Assembly: GCA_900544095.1 (NCBI GenBank)
Contig: UQTV01000006.1
Location: forward strand, 66,576 to 130,575
Origin: an uncultured Collinsella sp.
GTDB lineage: Bacteria > Actinomycetota > Coriobacteriia > Coriobacteriales > Coriobacteriaceae
Length of the DNA: 64,000 bases
Reading direction: 5' to 3'
Position 1 is the stretch's first letter; each line of letters begins with the position of its first letter. Both the position numbers and the translations under genes were made by a program. Positions 43,013 through 53,500 of this stretch are shown one piece after another. A model generated the notes under the pieces. It was not told where the DNA came from. It searched no databases and saw only the letters and a program-made list of their open reading frames with translations.

Positions 43013-44230
43013 TCAGGCAGCGGGAAGCAGGCCGAAGATGTCCTTCGGCAGCGCGGCTAACTTGCCCCACTTCTCCGAAGACCCGCCGTCGTCTCCCGGC
43101 AGGAAGTGCGAGTAGGTCTTGTAGGTGATCTCGATGCTCTCGTGGCCCAAACGGGCGGAGACGTACTGTATCGAGACGCCCTTTTTCAGGAGAAGGCTGG
43201 CGTGCGTGTGGCGCAGGCCGTGCAACGTGACCGCGAATGACTTGTGCCGGGCGAAGCGGCTAAAGTCGCTCGTGAATTTCGACGGGCGGTAGAGCTCGCC
43301 GAGGTCACTGCAGAACACGGGGGTGTCCTCGCCCTGCTCGATGTCGTTGTACATCAGGCGATAGAGCTGCATCTGCTTGTGATGGCGCAGGAATTCGACC
43401 GTCCCCTCGGGGATGGTGACGTCCCTGTTCGAGCGGTTGCTCTTGGGCAGCTTCTCCTCCAGGGTCTCGCCGCAGTAGGTGTCCGTCGCGCGCGCCTCGG
43501 CGAGCGCTCGGCGGACGCGGATGACGCCTCCATCGAGGTCGACGTCGCGCCACCTGAGGGCGCACAGCTCGCCGCGTCTCATACCCGTGTCGAGCGCGAG
43601 GTTTGTGGCGGCTGCGAAGCGGTAGTCCGGGCATCCGAGCAGGGCAATTTTCATGCGGGATACCTCGTTTTCATCGATGACTCGAACCTCCTTCTTCTCC
43701 TTGGACGGGACGTCCACAAGCTCGCAGGGGTTGGACTCGATGTATTCGAGGCGGCGGGCGCGTTTGAGCGCGGTCTTCAGGAACGAAAGGGCTTTCTGAC
43801 AGGTGTTGCCAGAGAGGGGCTTGCCGTTGAGGCCGCCGCTTTGGCGCATCCATGCCAGCTGATCCTCGATCATGTAGGGCTTCAAGTCTTTTAGCAGGGT
43901 CGTGCCGAGTCTCGGTACCCAGCGCGTCTCGACGATGTCGCGGTAACCGCGAATCGTGTTGGCGCTCAGGTGCTTCACGTCGTGCAGGTAGGTGACGTGC
44001 TCGCGCAGGAACTCCTCAAGGGTTTTGTTGGAGCGGTCCATGCGCGTGCGGGCCGTCATGAGCTCGACGCGCCACTCCTCTAGCAGGCGCTTTGCCTCGG
44101 TCTTGGTGCGGCAGTGGACGGTCTTGTTCAAGCGCTTAGAGGACTTGCCGTCCTCGCTCACGCTGACCCTGAGCAGCCAGGAGTCCTTGCCGCGCTTCAC
44201 GGGGTCGTAGCCTTTGCTGACTGTTCTCAT
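43013..44230 (-). CDS. int: Tyrosine-type site-specific integrase
   Basis: Catalyses insertion and excision at the tRNA site. 405 residues from ATG 44230, which has AAGGAGG at good spacing; GTG 44239 gives three more residues. The N-terminal arm-binding and core-binding domains include TLEEFLREHVTYLHDVKHLS. The catalytic residues are Arg218 (TGMRRGEL), His337 and Arg340 (LHGLRHTHAS), His363 (LGHESIE) and Tyr373 (KTYSH). It resembles integrases of Gram-positive ICEs and phages. It lies next to the left attachment site, reading towards it, as is usual. Confidence 0.96.
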   Translation of the reverse strand: MRTVSKGYDPVKRGKDSWLLRVSVSEDGKSSKRLNKTVHCRTKTEAKRLLEEWRVELMTARTRMDRSNKTLEEFLREHVTYLHDVKHLSANTIRGYRDIVETRWVPRLGTTLLKDLKPYMIEDQLAWMRQSGGLNGKPLSGNTCQKALSFLKTALKRARRLEYIESNPCELVDVPSKEKKEVRVIDENEVSRMKIALLGCPDYRFAAATNLALDTGMRRGELCALRWRDVDLDGGVIRVRRALAEARATDTYCGETLEEKLPKSNRSNRDVTIPEGTVEFLRHHKQMQLYRLMYNDIEQGEDTPVFCSDLGELYRPSKFTSDFSRFARHKSFAVTLHGLRHTHASLLLKKGVSIQYVSARLGHESIEITYKTYSHFLPGDDGGSSEKWGKLAALPKDIFGLLPAA

Positions 44231-44274
44231 GGTTTTCACCTCCTTTCGGTGCGTTGGTGGCTGACGGTGCTATC

Positions 44275-45522
44275 TCAAACCGATTGCTCGGTAATGAGCC
44301 CCTGGGATTTCTTCTTGCTGTAGGCGTTGGCGCAGCTGCGCTTGCAGAAGCGAGTCTTCTGAATCACCCTGCCCGGCTTCTCCTCGCGGTATTTCTTGAA
44401 GATTCGTCCGCAGTTATCGCAGGTGCGCCATTCGGCGGGGTCGTCGTAGAGGAGGCCGAACTGGGAGATGATCGCCTCGGAGAGGGAACCGTAGGAATGT
44501 ATGCCCGTCGGACTTCGGTGAGTTTTTTTAAGCGCGTGGGACCAAGCGGCGAGGGGTCCACCGCTGTCGCCTTCGGCTTCATCGGGAGTTTCGCCTGTCC
44601 CATCAAAGCGATAAGAGAGGAGAGAGTTCGCTAGGAAGGAGATTGCAGTGTTTGATGCGATCACCAGTCCATCCGCAAGAGTTGATGTATAGCTTTCTCG
44701 TGTGTTGAAGCCCGCATCTTCACCTTGCTGCACCATCGACTTGAACTCTGGACTCTCGAGAATGAGCGAATCGTATGACTTAAGGCGAGTGTTATCCAAT
44801 AGAGCGTCGCTGTTGGAGAGAAGGAAAAAGCTAATGCCGCTCTGTGCCATGTGCGAGCGGTCACAAAGGTAATCGGCGACATCGTCGGCACCCCAGGTGT
44901 CGGTGTTTTCCAAGCCATATGCAACGGCGGTAATCAAGGCGGTCGATACCTGGAGGGCCCGTATCGTCTGAATTACCTCCGCTTCGGAAATAGCTCCCAC
45001 GACCGAGCGGTCATCTAGATGGATACGGCGAGCTTCCTCGGAGAGAAAGTACGGCCTGCGTCCCAGTAGCGTTTCGTCGTCTCCTGAGTAGGCGCTACTG
45101 AACAAGGGGATGCCTGCGGCGGATGCGCTCTCGCTTGCCAGAATGCCCCATTCGCTCCTGAACGGCTGAAAGTCTGTCTTGAGGAGTTTGAAACGGTTGC
45201 GGAAAAGAGAAAGACGCTGAGCGCCGTCGTAGCCGCTGGAAACGGGGAAGCCGTAACGCTCACAGAAACGAACGATGCTCTCCGTGCGCTCGACGTTGAC
45301 CTTCTGAAGGCTGCTTGCGAAGAACTCGTTTTCCAGATGCTCGAATTGCATAACAGTGGGTTTGCCATGCTCGACATAGTATGCGAAACGCTCGCCATCG
45401 GTGCTGGTTCCCCACAGCCGGTCAAAGTTGTAGCGCAACCACGGTCTTGCAGCATTGACTTCGAGCTTGATGGGCTGGCGAAGCGACAGGGGCAGGCGTT
45501 CATAGTTAACTAATGGACTCAA
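44275..45522 (-). CDS. Unknown protein with C-terminal zinc-finger-like motif
   Basis: A 415-residue protein that is not recognised. Most of it is a soluble, mixed-composition domain without obvious motifs. The C-terminus has four cysteines in two pairs: TCDNCGRIFKKYREEK and RFCKRSCANAYSKKK, spaced like a small zinc ribbon seen at the ends of some DUF and CGNR-like proteins. The start is TTG 45522 with a weak ribosome site. It is divergent from the excisionase-like gene and shares its 94-base control region. It may be a regulator or an accessory function of the element. Confidence 0.55.
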   Translation of the reverse strand: MSPLVNYERLPLSLRQPIKLEVNAARPWLRYNFDRLWGTSTDGERFAYYVEHGKPTVMQFEHLENEFFASSLQKVNVERTESIVRFCERYGFPVSSGYDGAQRLSLFRNRFKLLKTDFQPFRSEWGILASESASAAGIPLFSSAYSGDDETLLGRRPYFLSEEARRIHLDDRSVVGAISEAEVIQTIRALQVSTALITAVAYGLENTDTWGADDVADYLCDRSHMAQSGISFFLLSNSDALLDNTRLKSYDSLILESPEFKSMVQQGEDAGFNTRESYTSTLADGLVIASNTAISFLANSLLSYRFDGTGETPDEAEGDSGGPLAAWSHALKKTHRSPTGIHSYGSLSEAIISQFGLLYDDPAEWRTCDNCGRIFKKYREEKPGRVIQKTRFCKRSCANAYSKKKSQGLITEQSV

Positions 45523-45542
45523 AATCTAATCCAATCCAACTA

Positions 45543-45572
45543 TTGACTTTCATTTCTCATTCATGGTATCAC
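45543..45572 (+). promoter_or_regulatory. Candidate promoter of the excisionase-replication genes
   Basis: TTGACT (45543-45548), an 18-base spacer and TATCAC (45567-45572). ATGGAT and ATCCAT sequences nearby could be an operator. Confidence 0.4.
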
Positions 45573-45616
45573 AAAATGGATGGAAAAGGAACACCAATCC
45601 ATTCTAGGAGATGCTA

Positions 45617-45832
45617 ATGGACTGCTTTGATCATCGAGAGTTTTGTCTCCCTGACGTGTTGCACGTAGTCGATGTTGCAAAATTTCTGGGCCTTCACGAG
45701 AAGACGGTCTATTTGTACGTTCGTGAAGGCAAGATTCGCGCTATCCGCTGTGGGCGAAGTTATCGCATTCGCCGTGAGTGGGTCGAGGAGTACATTCGCT
45801 CCGCGAGCCCCAAGGACTCCGACGTAGACTAG
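45617..45832 (+). CDS. Excisionase-type helix-turn-helix protein
   Basis: A 71-residue MerR-like DNA-binding protein of the HTH_17/excisionase family. Key segment: VVDVAKFLGLHEKTVYLYVREGKIRAIRCGRSYRIRREWVEEYI. Such proteins bend DNA at attachment sites and favour excision, or act as AlpA-type regulators of integrase. The start ATG 45617 has AGGAG six bases before it; ATG 45611 is too close to that site. First gene of a left-arm operon with the winged-helix and ATPase genes. Confidence 0.85.
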   Translation: MDCFDHREFCLPDVLHVVDVAKFLGLHEKTVYLYVREGKIRAIRCGRSYRIRREWVEEYIRSASPKDSDVD

Positions 45833-45845
45833 CGGGGAGAAGACC

Positions 45846-46334
45846 ATGAAAGATCTGTTCACGCCTAATTTCGAGGGCGATGCCGATGCGGTTGCTCCAA
45901 AGCTCGCCAAGCTCAGGGGAAGTTCTGTAGCGATCTATTTTTGGCTTCATTCACGTGCTTTTGCTTGTGGAAACAAGGTCGGAGTAAGCCAGCGTTGGCT
46001 GTCTGAACGTTTGGGTTTATCTGTTCGCACTGTTCAGCGGGCGGTGGACGACCTTGAGAGTGAAGGTCTCATCAAGCACGCACTCATACGAGGAGGAAGC
46101 GAATTCAGCATCTGTCGCCTGACAACCTTGTCAGGTGACAGACCTGCCGCGAGCGTGACGACAAGCCTGTCACCCAGCGAAGGTTTTGACGCGCCAACAT
46201 TGTCATCTCAAGCATGTCATCCGTGTCATCCAACAGAAAGGGGAAACATTGAATACACTCTCCACATTGGTGAGCGAGCAGACATCGAAGACCTTGCAGC
46301 CATTCTCGACAGAAGGGACCCAGAAAACCCCTGA
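45846..46334 (+). CDS. Winged-helix DNA-binding protein, probable replication or control factor
   Basis: A 162-residue protein whose middle is a helix-turn-helix of the kind found in replication initiators and GntR-like domains: NKVGVSQRWLSERLGLSVRTVQRAVDDLESEGLIK. The N-terminus (LRGSSVAIYFWLHSRAFA) is consistent with a RepN-type start. The C-terminal 60 residues are low complexity. The gene follows the excisionase by 13 bases and overlaps the ATPase gene by 86 bases in another frame. Together they look like a small replication module of the element. Confidence 0.65.
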   Translation: MKDLFTPNFEGDADAVAPKLAKLRGSSVAIYFWLHSRAFACGNKVGVSQRWLSERLGLSVRTVQRAVDDLESEGLIKHALIRGGSEFSICRLTTLSGDRPAASVTTSLSPSEGFDAPTLSSQACHPCHPTERGNIEYTLHIGERADIEDLAAILDRRDPENP

Positions 46335-47100
46335 GACCGAAGAGGCGAGTCTTCTTCAATCCCTGCTCGAGAAAGACGCAGAGCGTTTCGGCAGTCCTAA
46401 TGTCATGTCAAAGCAGACGCTGGATTACTTGCGTGGTGCCGGACTAATGGGGTTGCCCAAGATGAAGCGCCGTCCTCCAGACTCCGGAGCGCTGTTGAGG
46501 GACAACGGCTTCTCGGAGCTTGTCTTGAGCGTCTTGTCGGATGAGAGTTTTGATCCGAGTCGTATCCCCGAGAAAGCGCTCGACTGGCTGTCTTCCTATC
46601 AAGGGAAGAAGACTCCCTCTCTTTGGGTGAGCGGCGGTAGTGGTTCAGGGAAAACGACATTGGCGTGTTGGCTGGCGAGGTCACTAGTAGAACGCTCATT
46701 GAAGGACGGCGCAGTGTTGGATGTTACTTTTGTGCCCGTAGCTGACTTGGTTCGCGATACGTGGATGGGATCGAGCTACTACGGCGAAGAAAACAAGTGG
46801 CGTTCTATCCGGCCTCTGACGAACTGCGGCCTGCTTGTGCTCGATGATTTGGGCACCTGCGTGAGGCAGGGCAAGGAAGAGTGCGCTGTCGTCAGGGAGG
46901 TGGTCGATAAACGCTACACCTCGATGTTGCCAACCATCTTTACGACTCAGTTCGGCCTCCGCGAGTACTGCACGATGTTGCGAAATGCGGGGGCCGATGA
47001 GCACGACGTGTCTTCCTTGAGAAACCGTGTTCTGGCGTCGATGAGCGGCTATATCAGGCAGGAGGCGGCGGCAATTGAGGCGAACCACGTCGCCATCTAA
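46249..47100 (+). CDS. DnaC/IstB-like AAA+ ATPase
   Basis: An ATPase of about 283 residues. Walker A VSGGSGSGKTTLACWLA, Walker B LLVLDDLGTC and the sensor-like IFTTQFGLREY fit the DnaC/IstB helicase-loader group. The start chosen is TTG 46249 after GAAAGGGGAA; an ATG at 46186 lacks a ribosome site. It overlaps the end of the winged-helix gene. In mobile elements this pair often supports replication of the excised circle. No transposase lies next to it, which argues against an IS21 IstB. Confidence 0.8.
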   Translation: MNTLSTLVSEQTSKTLQPFSTEGTQKTPETEEASLLQSLLEKDAERFGSPNVMSKQTLDYLRGAGLMGLPKMKRRPPDSGALLRDNGFSELVLSVLSDESFDPSRIPEKALDWLSSYQGKKTPSLWVSGGSGSGKTTLACWLARSLVERSLKDGAVLDVTFVPVADLVRDTWMGSSYYGEENKWRSIRPLTNCGLLVLDDLGTCVRQGKEECAVVREVVDKRYTSMLPTIFTTQFGLREYCTMLRNAGADEHDVSSLRNRVLASMSGYIRQEAAAIEANHVAI

Positions 47101-47149
47101 ACCATGAAAGGCTTAGGCGGAAATACGGCCGAGGGCTGAATCGAACTAT

Positions 47150-47290
47150 TTAAACTGCAAAACTATGGAGGTTGCCCATCGCGAGCGTGCCGTCGTCCTG
47201 CGACGTCGGCGCCGACGTATCCACCAGCACCACCACGAAGCGGACGGGCCGGCGGCTGCGGCGGGCGAGCAGGGACTCGTAGGCATCCAT
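47150..47290 (-). pseudogene. Nitroreductase-like remnant
   Basis: Minus-strand frame of 46 codons. Its start MDAYESLLARRSRRPVR is typical of nitroreductase N-termini. It then jumps to VVVLVDTSAPTSQDDGTLAMGNLH, which resembles a segment about 100 residues further into such enzymes. The middle and the C-terminal part are missing. It appears to be a deleted gene left behind in the element. The resemblance is by eye. Confidence 0.4.
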
Positions 47291-47402
47291 GGGAGCCTAC
47301 CCAGGACGGGTCGCGTCGCCGCATGGGGAAAGGTGCGGCGGCAACGAGGCGTGAACGTTAACACGCACAAGATAACCCCCCCGCCGACAGTAATGAATCA
47401 AT

Positions 47403-47555
47403 AAACTGTAATCGCCGAGATATCGATTTTTCGACGACTCCTAAGAAATGCTTCGGTAGACTAAAGTAAGAGTTCCGCAATCTCGTTTTTTTGTTGCCTT
47501 ACGCATCGAGGAATGCAAGAATTTACAAACTGTAATTAACAGCCGTCTTACAGTT
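47403..47555. promoter_or_regulatory. Repeated AAACTGTAAT sites in the leader of the adhesin operon
   Basis: AAACTGTAAT at 47403-47412 and 47527-47536, with the inverse TTACAGTT at 47548-47555. The last two make an inverted repeat with 12-base spacing ending ten bases before the ATG, overlapping the ribosome site. Possible operator for the pilus operon. Confidence 0.4.
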
Positions 47556-47565
47556 GGGGGAGAAC

Positions 47566-50500
47566 ATGCGGGCGAAACGAGCTGTCGCGATAGCGCTGAC
47601 CGGACTCATGCTGTTTGAAGCATCGCCGGTGCCCCAGATCTCCCAGGCGCTGACCATCCAGAACGCCGCCGCTGTCCGCCAGCTGATGAGCACCCTCACC
47701 GCTTCGACCGCGTATGCCGATACCTCCGAAAACGCGGGGGGGGGGGACGTTCCAGGTAGACACCGCTGCAAGCACCGAGGCCAGCGGAGCCGATGCCGCG
47801 GATTCGTCCGCCGCGACCGGCTCCGGTGCCTCAGCGGATAGCGTCTCCAACGCCGATGTCACCGCGGATGCCGACGCCCCCGCAACCACGAGCGACGCCG
47901 CGACCGCCGATGCTCCCGCTCCCGCGGACGCCATCACGGCAACCAACCAGCCCACCGCTCAGCCCGCCGCCCAAACCGCCACGGACGCCGCCGTCGAAGA
48001 CGCCGCCCAGGACCTGGCGCAGCTCGCCGGCCGCGACTTCCAAGGCCAGGTCACCAAAACCATCAACGGCAAGACCTATATCCTGATTGGCAACGAGCAG
48101 CAGCTGCGCGCGATAGGCTCGGGCAAGAAGGTCACACGTCCGGTCTGGGAGATCACGCAGGAGTACCGGAAGACGGGCTTGATTAAAGGCGGCTGGGTCG
48201 ATGTCGAGGGCTCCAAAACCGAGATTTACGCGGGTGACGCGGACCTTTCCGCGACCTCCAAATTGGACGAGGGCTCGAGCGAGAAATCGGATGAGCTGGG
48301 TGTCAGCCTTGCGGGTCACACTCGCAAACGCTACGTGACCCTTGACGACTATGGCAACGAGGTCAAGGCCGACGGCAACGCGACAAGCTCGACGCTGACC
48401 TACGCCGCCGACGCCAACTACATAATCTTCCGAAACATCGACGTGGGCTCCGACGCGGCCAGCGGCACCTCATCCAACGCGACCTGGACCCCGCTCATGT
48501 TCAGTGGCACCATGCTCGGCGCGGCGACCACCACCGACGCCGCTAAGACCGCCGGCGCGCTCTGGTCCACCATTAACGCCGACGGCATCTCCACCAACGA
48601 CACTGCCCAGCGTCCCGTCATCTCCAATGTAAACGTCACTCAGACTGGCAAGCTCGATGTCTCCAGCCACACGGGCATCGGATTCTTCGGCACCGTTTCG
48701 CACAAGCTCAGCGAAACCAATCCGTTTACCGGGTCCGCTACACCCGCATACGTGAACAACATCAAGCTTCGGGACGTCTCTGTTACTAACGAATCCACCA
48801 AGGTCAAGGTCGATCAGACGCTCATCAGCTCACTCCTCGGCGTACTCGGCACCGTGGTGGGCGGCCTCGTCAGCACCCTGTTGAAGATTCTTACACTCGG
48901 CAAGGTTGACCTCAGTGGCCTTATTGAGTCCCTGTTGAACGTTCGCGCCGCCGATCCCTCTTCGCTCGCCACGGGTGCCTTCGCCGGGCGCATCGTGGGT
49001 GAGGTCACGGTCGACAAATGCGAGGTCGAGGGCGCGAGCGTGTCGAGTGCGGCGGACATGACGGGCGGCTTCGCAGGCTACGTTAAGGGAGAGGTCAAGT
49101 ACGATATCCTCTCCGATGCGCTGGGCGACATCGTCAAGCTCCTGACAAACATCCTGAACCTCATCCCTGGCCTAGGCCTGGGCGACCTCATCACCCTGCT
49201 GCTCAACAACAACATCATCAAGGCGAGCCAGCTGCTCCCCGTGGCCTACTACAACCCCACGATCTCGAAATCGGGCGTCGTAAACTTCGCCAGCGGCACC
49301 GTCCTGGGCTCCGCTGGCAAGAACTACGCTGGCGGCTTCGCGGGCGTGCAGGCCGGTACCATCGTCACCGACGCCTATATACAGAGTGACGTCGCCTACA
49401 CCGTGCGCGCCAAGGCATACGCCGGCGGCTTTGCGGGCGTCATCCGCGACGACGTGATGGAGGGCGCGCTCTCCGATCTGGGCGTAGACCTGCCAAGCCT
49501 CGCGAGGCTTGCCATTCCGCAGAGCATCGTCGCGACCTCCTCGCTCACTGCGGACGTCACGGTCGAGGGTGGCTCGTATGCCGGCGGCTTTGCGGGCGCC
49601 ATGGCTGGCAGCCACGCGGTGAACGATAGCCTTACGGGTGCGGTCAACGTCACGGCCTCGGGCATTCAGGACGGCACGGCCGACATGCTCGCCTACGCGG
49701 GCGGCTTCACTGGTGCGGCGACGCTCGGCTGGGCGATGGACCTCGGCGCGGGTGACTACAAGAACACGAATCTGCTGAATGGTGTGGGCGGCCTGCTGAA
49801 GGGCCTGCTCGGCTCGGAGGATCAGAGCAAGGCATCGACCCTGCTTTCCCTTGCGGGCCTGAATGAGTCCGAGATCCTCGGCGCGCAGATGGCCGGCACC
49901 TTCATGGTGTCCTCGGCCAATGACTATGCCGGCGGCATGGTGGGGCGCGGCACAGGCCCGGTCATCGCGAGCTCCGATACGGCGCACGTGGGCGGCCTCG
50001 CGTTCTACAAGCAGGGCAAGCTCGACGCCACTGCGGTCGCCAGCCGTACCACCTCGCTCACCGGTCTTGACTCCGTCACGGCCAAGGGCAGCTACGCCGG
50101 CGGCATCGCGGGCATGCTTGTCCCCGGTGCCGTGGCGGCGCTGCTGAACGACACCCTCGGCTTGGGTGCGATTGGCCAGAAGCTCGGCGACGGCCAGTTC
50201 AAGATGTTCGAGGTCTCGAACGTGACGGTTGCGGGCGCCACGGACGGTGCGACCGTCTCCGTGGACGGGTGCTACGCTGGCGGCGCCATCGGCTGCGCGA
50301 CTGGCGGCGACGTGGACGCCACGACCCTCACCGGCGTGAAGCGGGTCGAGGCCAAGGGCGAGGCCGGCGGCTTCATCGGCTTTTCCGGCCCGAGCGACGC
50401 GGCCGACGTGGGCGGCCTCGACGTCCTCGGCCTCATCAAGGTCTCGGGCCTGCTCTCGGTGGCCAAGTATTCGGCGGTCGAGGTGACCGACAGTTCCGTT

Positions 50501-53500
50501 GCGGGCGTCACAGCCGGCATGACGGTGGCAGCGACCGGCGTGAACGCCGCGGGTGAGACGAACGTCTACGCGGCGGGCGGCTTCTTCGGACGCGCGAACA
50601 GCACCAAGTCGGCGAACGTTCACGCCACGGCCGTAAAGGCGGTCACTGCTGACGCCTCAACTTCGGACGGTGCGGCGGGCGGATTCGTAGGCGTCTCGAC
50701 TACGGGTGGCCTTGCGGATGCGGTGAACGGTGAGGGCGAGGACTCGGGAGTCCTCAAGAACCTTCTCGAGGGTGGTCTCATCTCCGTCGACGGTCTCGTG
50801 GGCGCCGTTCCCTACTTGCTGCCTAACTACCAGAACGCCACGGTGACGTTCGTGAACGGAGGTAGCGTTGAAGCAGATATCGCCGGAGGTTTCGCGGGAG
50901 ACTTCCAGGGCGGTAAGGTCAATATCTACACCGACGATGACCTCAAGGACGCAACGGGTGCGTACGCCCGTGCGAAGACCGCGGCCGAGCAGTCCCCCTG
51001 GGGCGTCATCAACATCGACCACGTGACAGGCGGCGCGTACGCTGGCGGCTGGGGTGGTCGCGTGACCTCGGGTGCGCTCGCGAGCGCGGGCAAGGGCGGA
51101 ATCAGCCTGCTCGGCAAACTCGGCACAGTGGATATCGCCCAGCTGCTCGACGTGGTCGAGGGGTACGTGCCCCTCATCAACCGCTCCGGCGTGCTGTCGA
51201 ACGCGGACACGGTGGCCGCGGATGCCTCGGGCGCCAGGCCGAGCGATGCCGCCAACCCTGGCCTCGTCGTCTCTGCCTCGCGCCTCGATGACACGGCCTC
51301 CCAGTCCGGCACGGCCGGCGGCTATATCGGCTATGGCTCCGGCGTGCAGGTGAGCCACTCCAACGTGACGCAACTGCGCCATACCGCGGTGACCGAGCCG
51401 AAGGATCTCGAGGGCACGGACGGCAGCAGCTACTTCGGTAATAAGAGCTCCTACGCCGTCACCGCCCCGCGCTACGCCGGCGGATACATCGGCCACATGG
51501 ACGTGGGCTCTGCGGCCTCCGTGGGCGACGGCCTGTCGTTGCTGGGAACGAGCCTGCGGCTCACCGACGTGCTCGGCGTGGTGCGTGCCGTGGTCTCCAC
51601 CATCGAGCACTCCGACGTGACGGGCGGCACGGGCGGTTTCGCCGTGCGCGCGAGCTCCGGTGCCACGGGCTCCGAGATCGGCGACGCGGGCGGTTTCGCG
51701 GGCCTTGTCTCCGGCGGGCACATCCAGGATTCAAACTCCTACAACTTCTCCTACGTGATCGGCCAGATTTCGGCGGGCGGCTATGCCGGGCAGATCGAGC
51801 CGGGCGACGTGGCGCGCGTGCTGGGCGAGCTGAACACCGGTAAGGACAACGAGTCCGCACTGGCCAAGCTGCTGCACGGCCTGGTGAGCACCAACGGCGC
51901 CCTCGCGTCGCTCGTGCAGGACTTCGTGCCCACGGTTCGCAACTCCGAGACCACGTCCATCCCCTGCGGCGGCGCCGTGCGCGCGCAGGCCGCCAGCACC
52001 GAGAGCGTGCAGCGCGGCATGGCAGGCGGCTACGTGGGGCATAACCTCGGCGGTCACATCTGGGGCACCAGCAACGCGCCGTGGACGAGCGCCGCGTCGT
52101 GGGAGTCCGAGAAGGACGGCAGCAACCACTACACCGGCACCCGGCGCGACGCCATGGCCGAGCGCATCCGCAGCGTCTACGGCGCCGAGATGGCCGGTGG
52201 TTTCACGGGCTATATGGAGCCTGGCGACACTGCCAAGACGGGGAGCGTCAGCCTGCTCTTCGGCCTGGTGAAGGCCAACAATATCCTGGGCGCTCTGCAG
52301 GTGGCCTATCCCACCGAGGAGAACACGCAGGTCACGGGCCCCGTGCGCGGCATCAGCCTCGAGACGTGGAATAGCTGGTCTCAGCACGTTGCCTCTAAGG
52401 GCTACTATGGCGGCGATTTCTACGGCAAGACGTTCACCACCGAGGATGAGCTCGCGGCCTTCCTCGCTGATTACGTCTATGGTACTAATGTGGTTGCTGG
52501 GCGCGCTGCATACGAGAACAAGGCGAACACCATGCACGGCGGTGTGGCCGGCGGCTACGTGGGCCTCATGCGCGGTGGCACCGTCACCAACGGCCGGGCC
52601 TTCGACACCAAGACCGTGCGCGCCATGCGCGCGGCGGGTGGATTTGCCGGCCGCATGGAGACGGGCGGTGCCGTGGAGCTGGGCGGCGTGAAGGTGCTCG
52701 GACTGAACCTCAACCTCGGCCAGCTGCTCAACGTGGCCCAGGTGCTCGTTCCGGTGGTGAAGAGCTCCAGCGTGCAGGGCTTCCGCACGGGTATGGCCGT
52801 CAAGGCTACGGGAACCGATTTCAAGCACGAGACCGGCTTTGCCGGCGGCTACGTGGGCTACGCCTCTGGCGCGCAGCTGTGGGGCGATGCCACGTTCTCC
52901 GATGCCGACAAGGATGCCAACCGCTGGTCCATCGGCGCCACGCATGGCGGCTACACCGCTACGGGCGACAACGTCACCAACCTGCGCAAAGTCTCGGGCG
53001 CTAACTGCGTGGGCGGCTACGCGGGCCTCATGACGGCCGCGGGCGTGGCGGACGTGAACACGAATGCGTCTTCGGGTCTGCTGCAGAAGATCCTGGACAG
53101 CATCATCTCCACGCCGAACGACCTCGCGCAGGTGCTGAACGCCACGGTCTCCACCGTGCGCGGTGCGAGTGTCTCAGCCGTGACGGCGGGGGATGGCGCG
53201 ACCGAGGCCCAGCAGAACGCCGCAGCCTGGGGTTTCACAGTCGACGGCTCCTATAAGGAAGGCAACGCCACCAAGTACGCCCGCGCGGCGGGCGGCTTCG
53301 CGGGATCGATGAAGGCCGTGGTCGCGGGCACGAAGGACCGGGACGAGGGCGCAACGGACGCCGTTACCAACACACTGCAGGTCATCGGCCTGCGCGGCGT
53401 GGAGGGCGGCCAGTACGCGGGCGGATTCTTCGGCCAGGCGGACATCGAGAGCGTGGCCTCCGTGGCGGGCGGCGACGGCGATGCCAACGGCGACCAGTCC

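Noticed and set aside
46249..47100. IS21 IstB transposition protein
   Set aside because: No IstA transposase or terminal repeats adjoin; the context is an integrative element's replication or control region.
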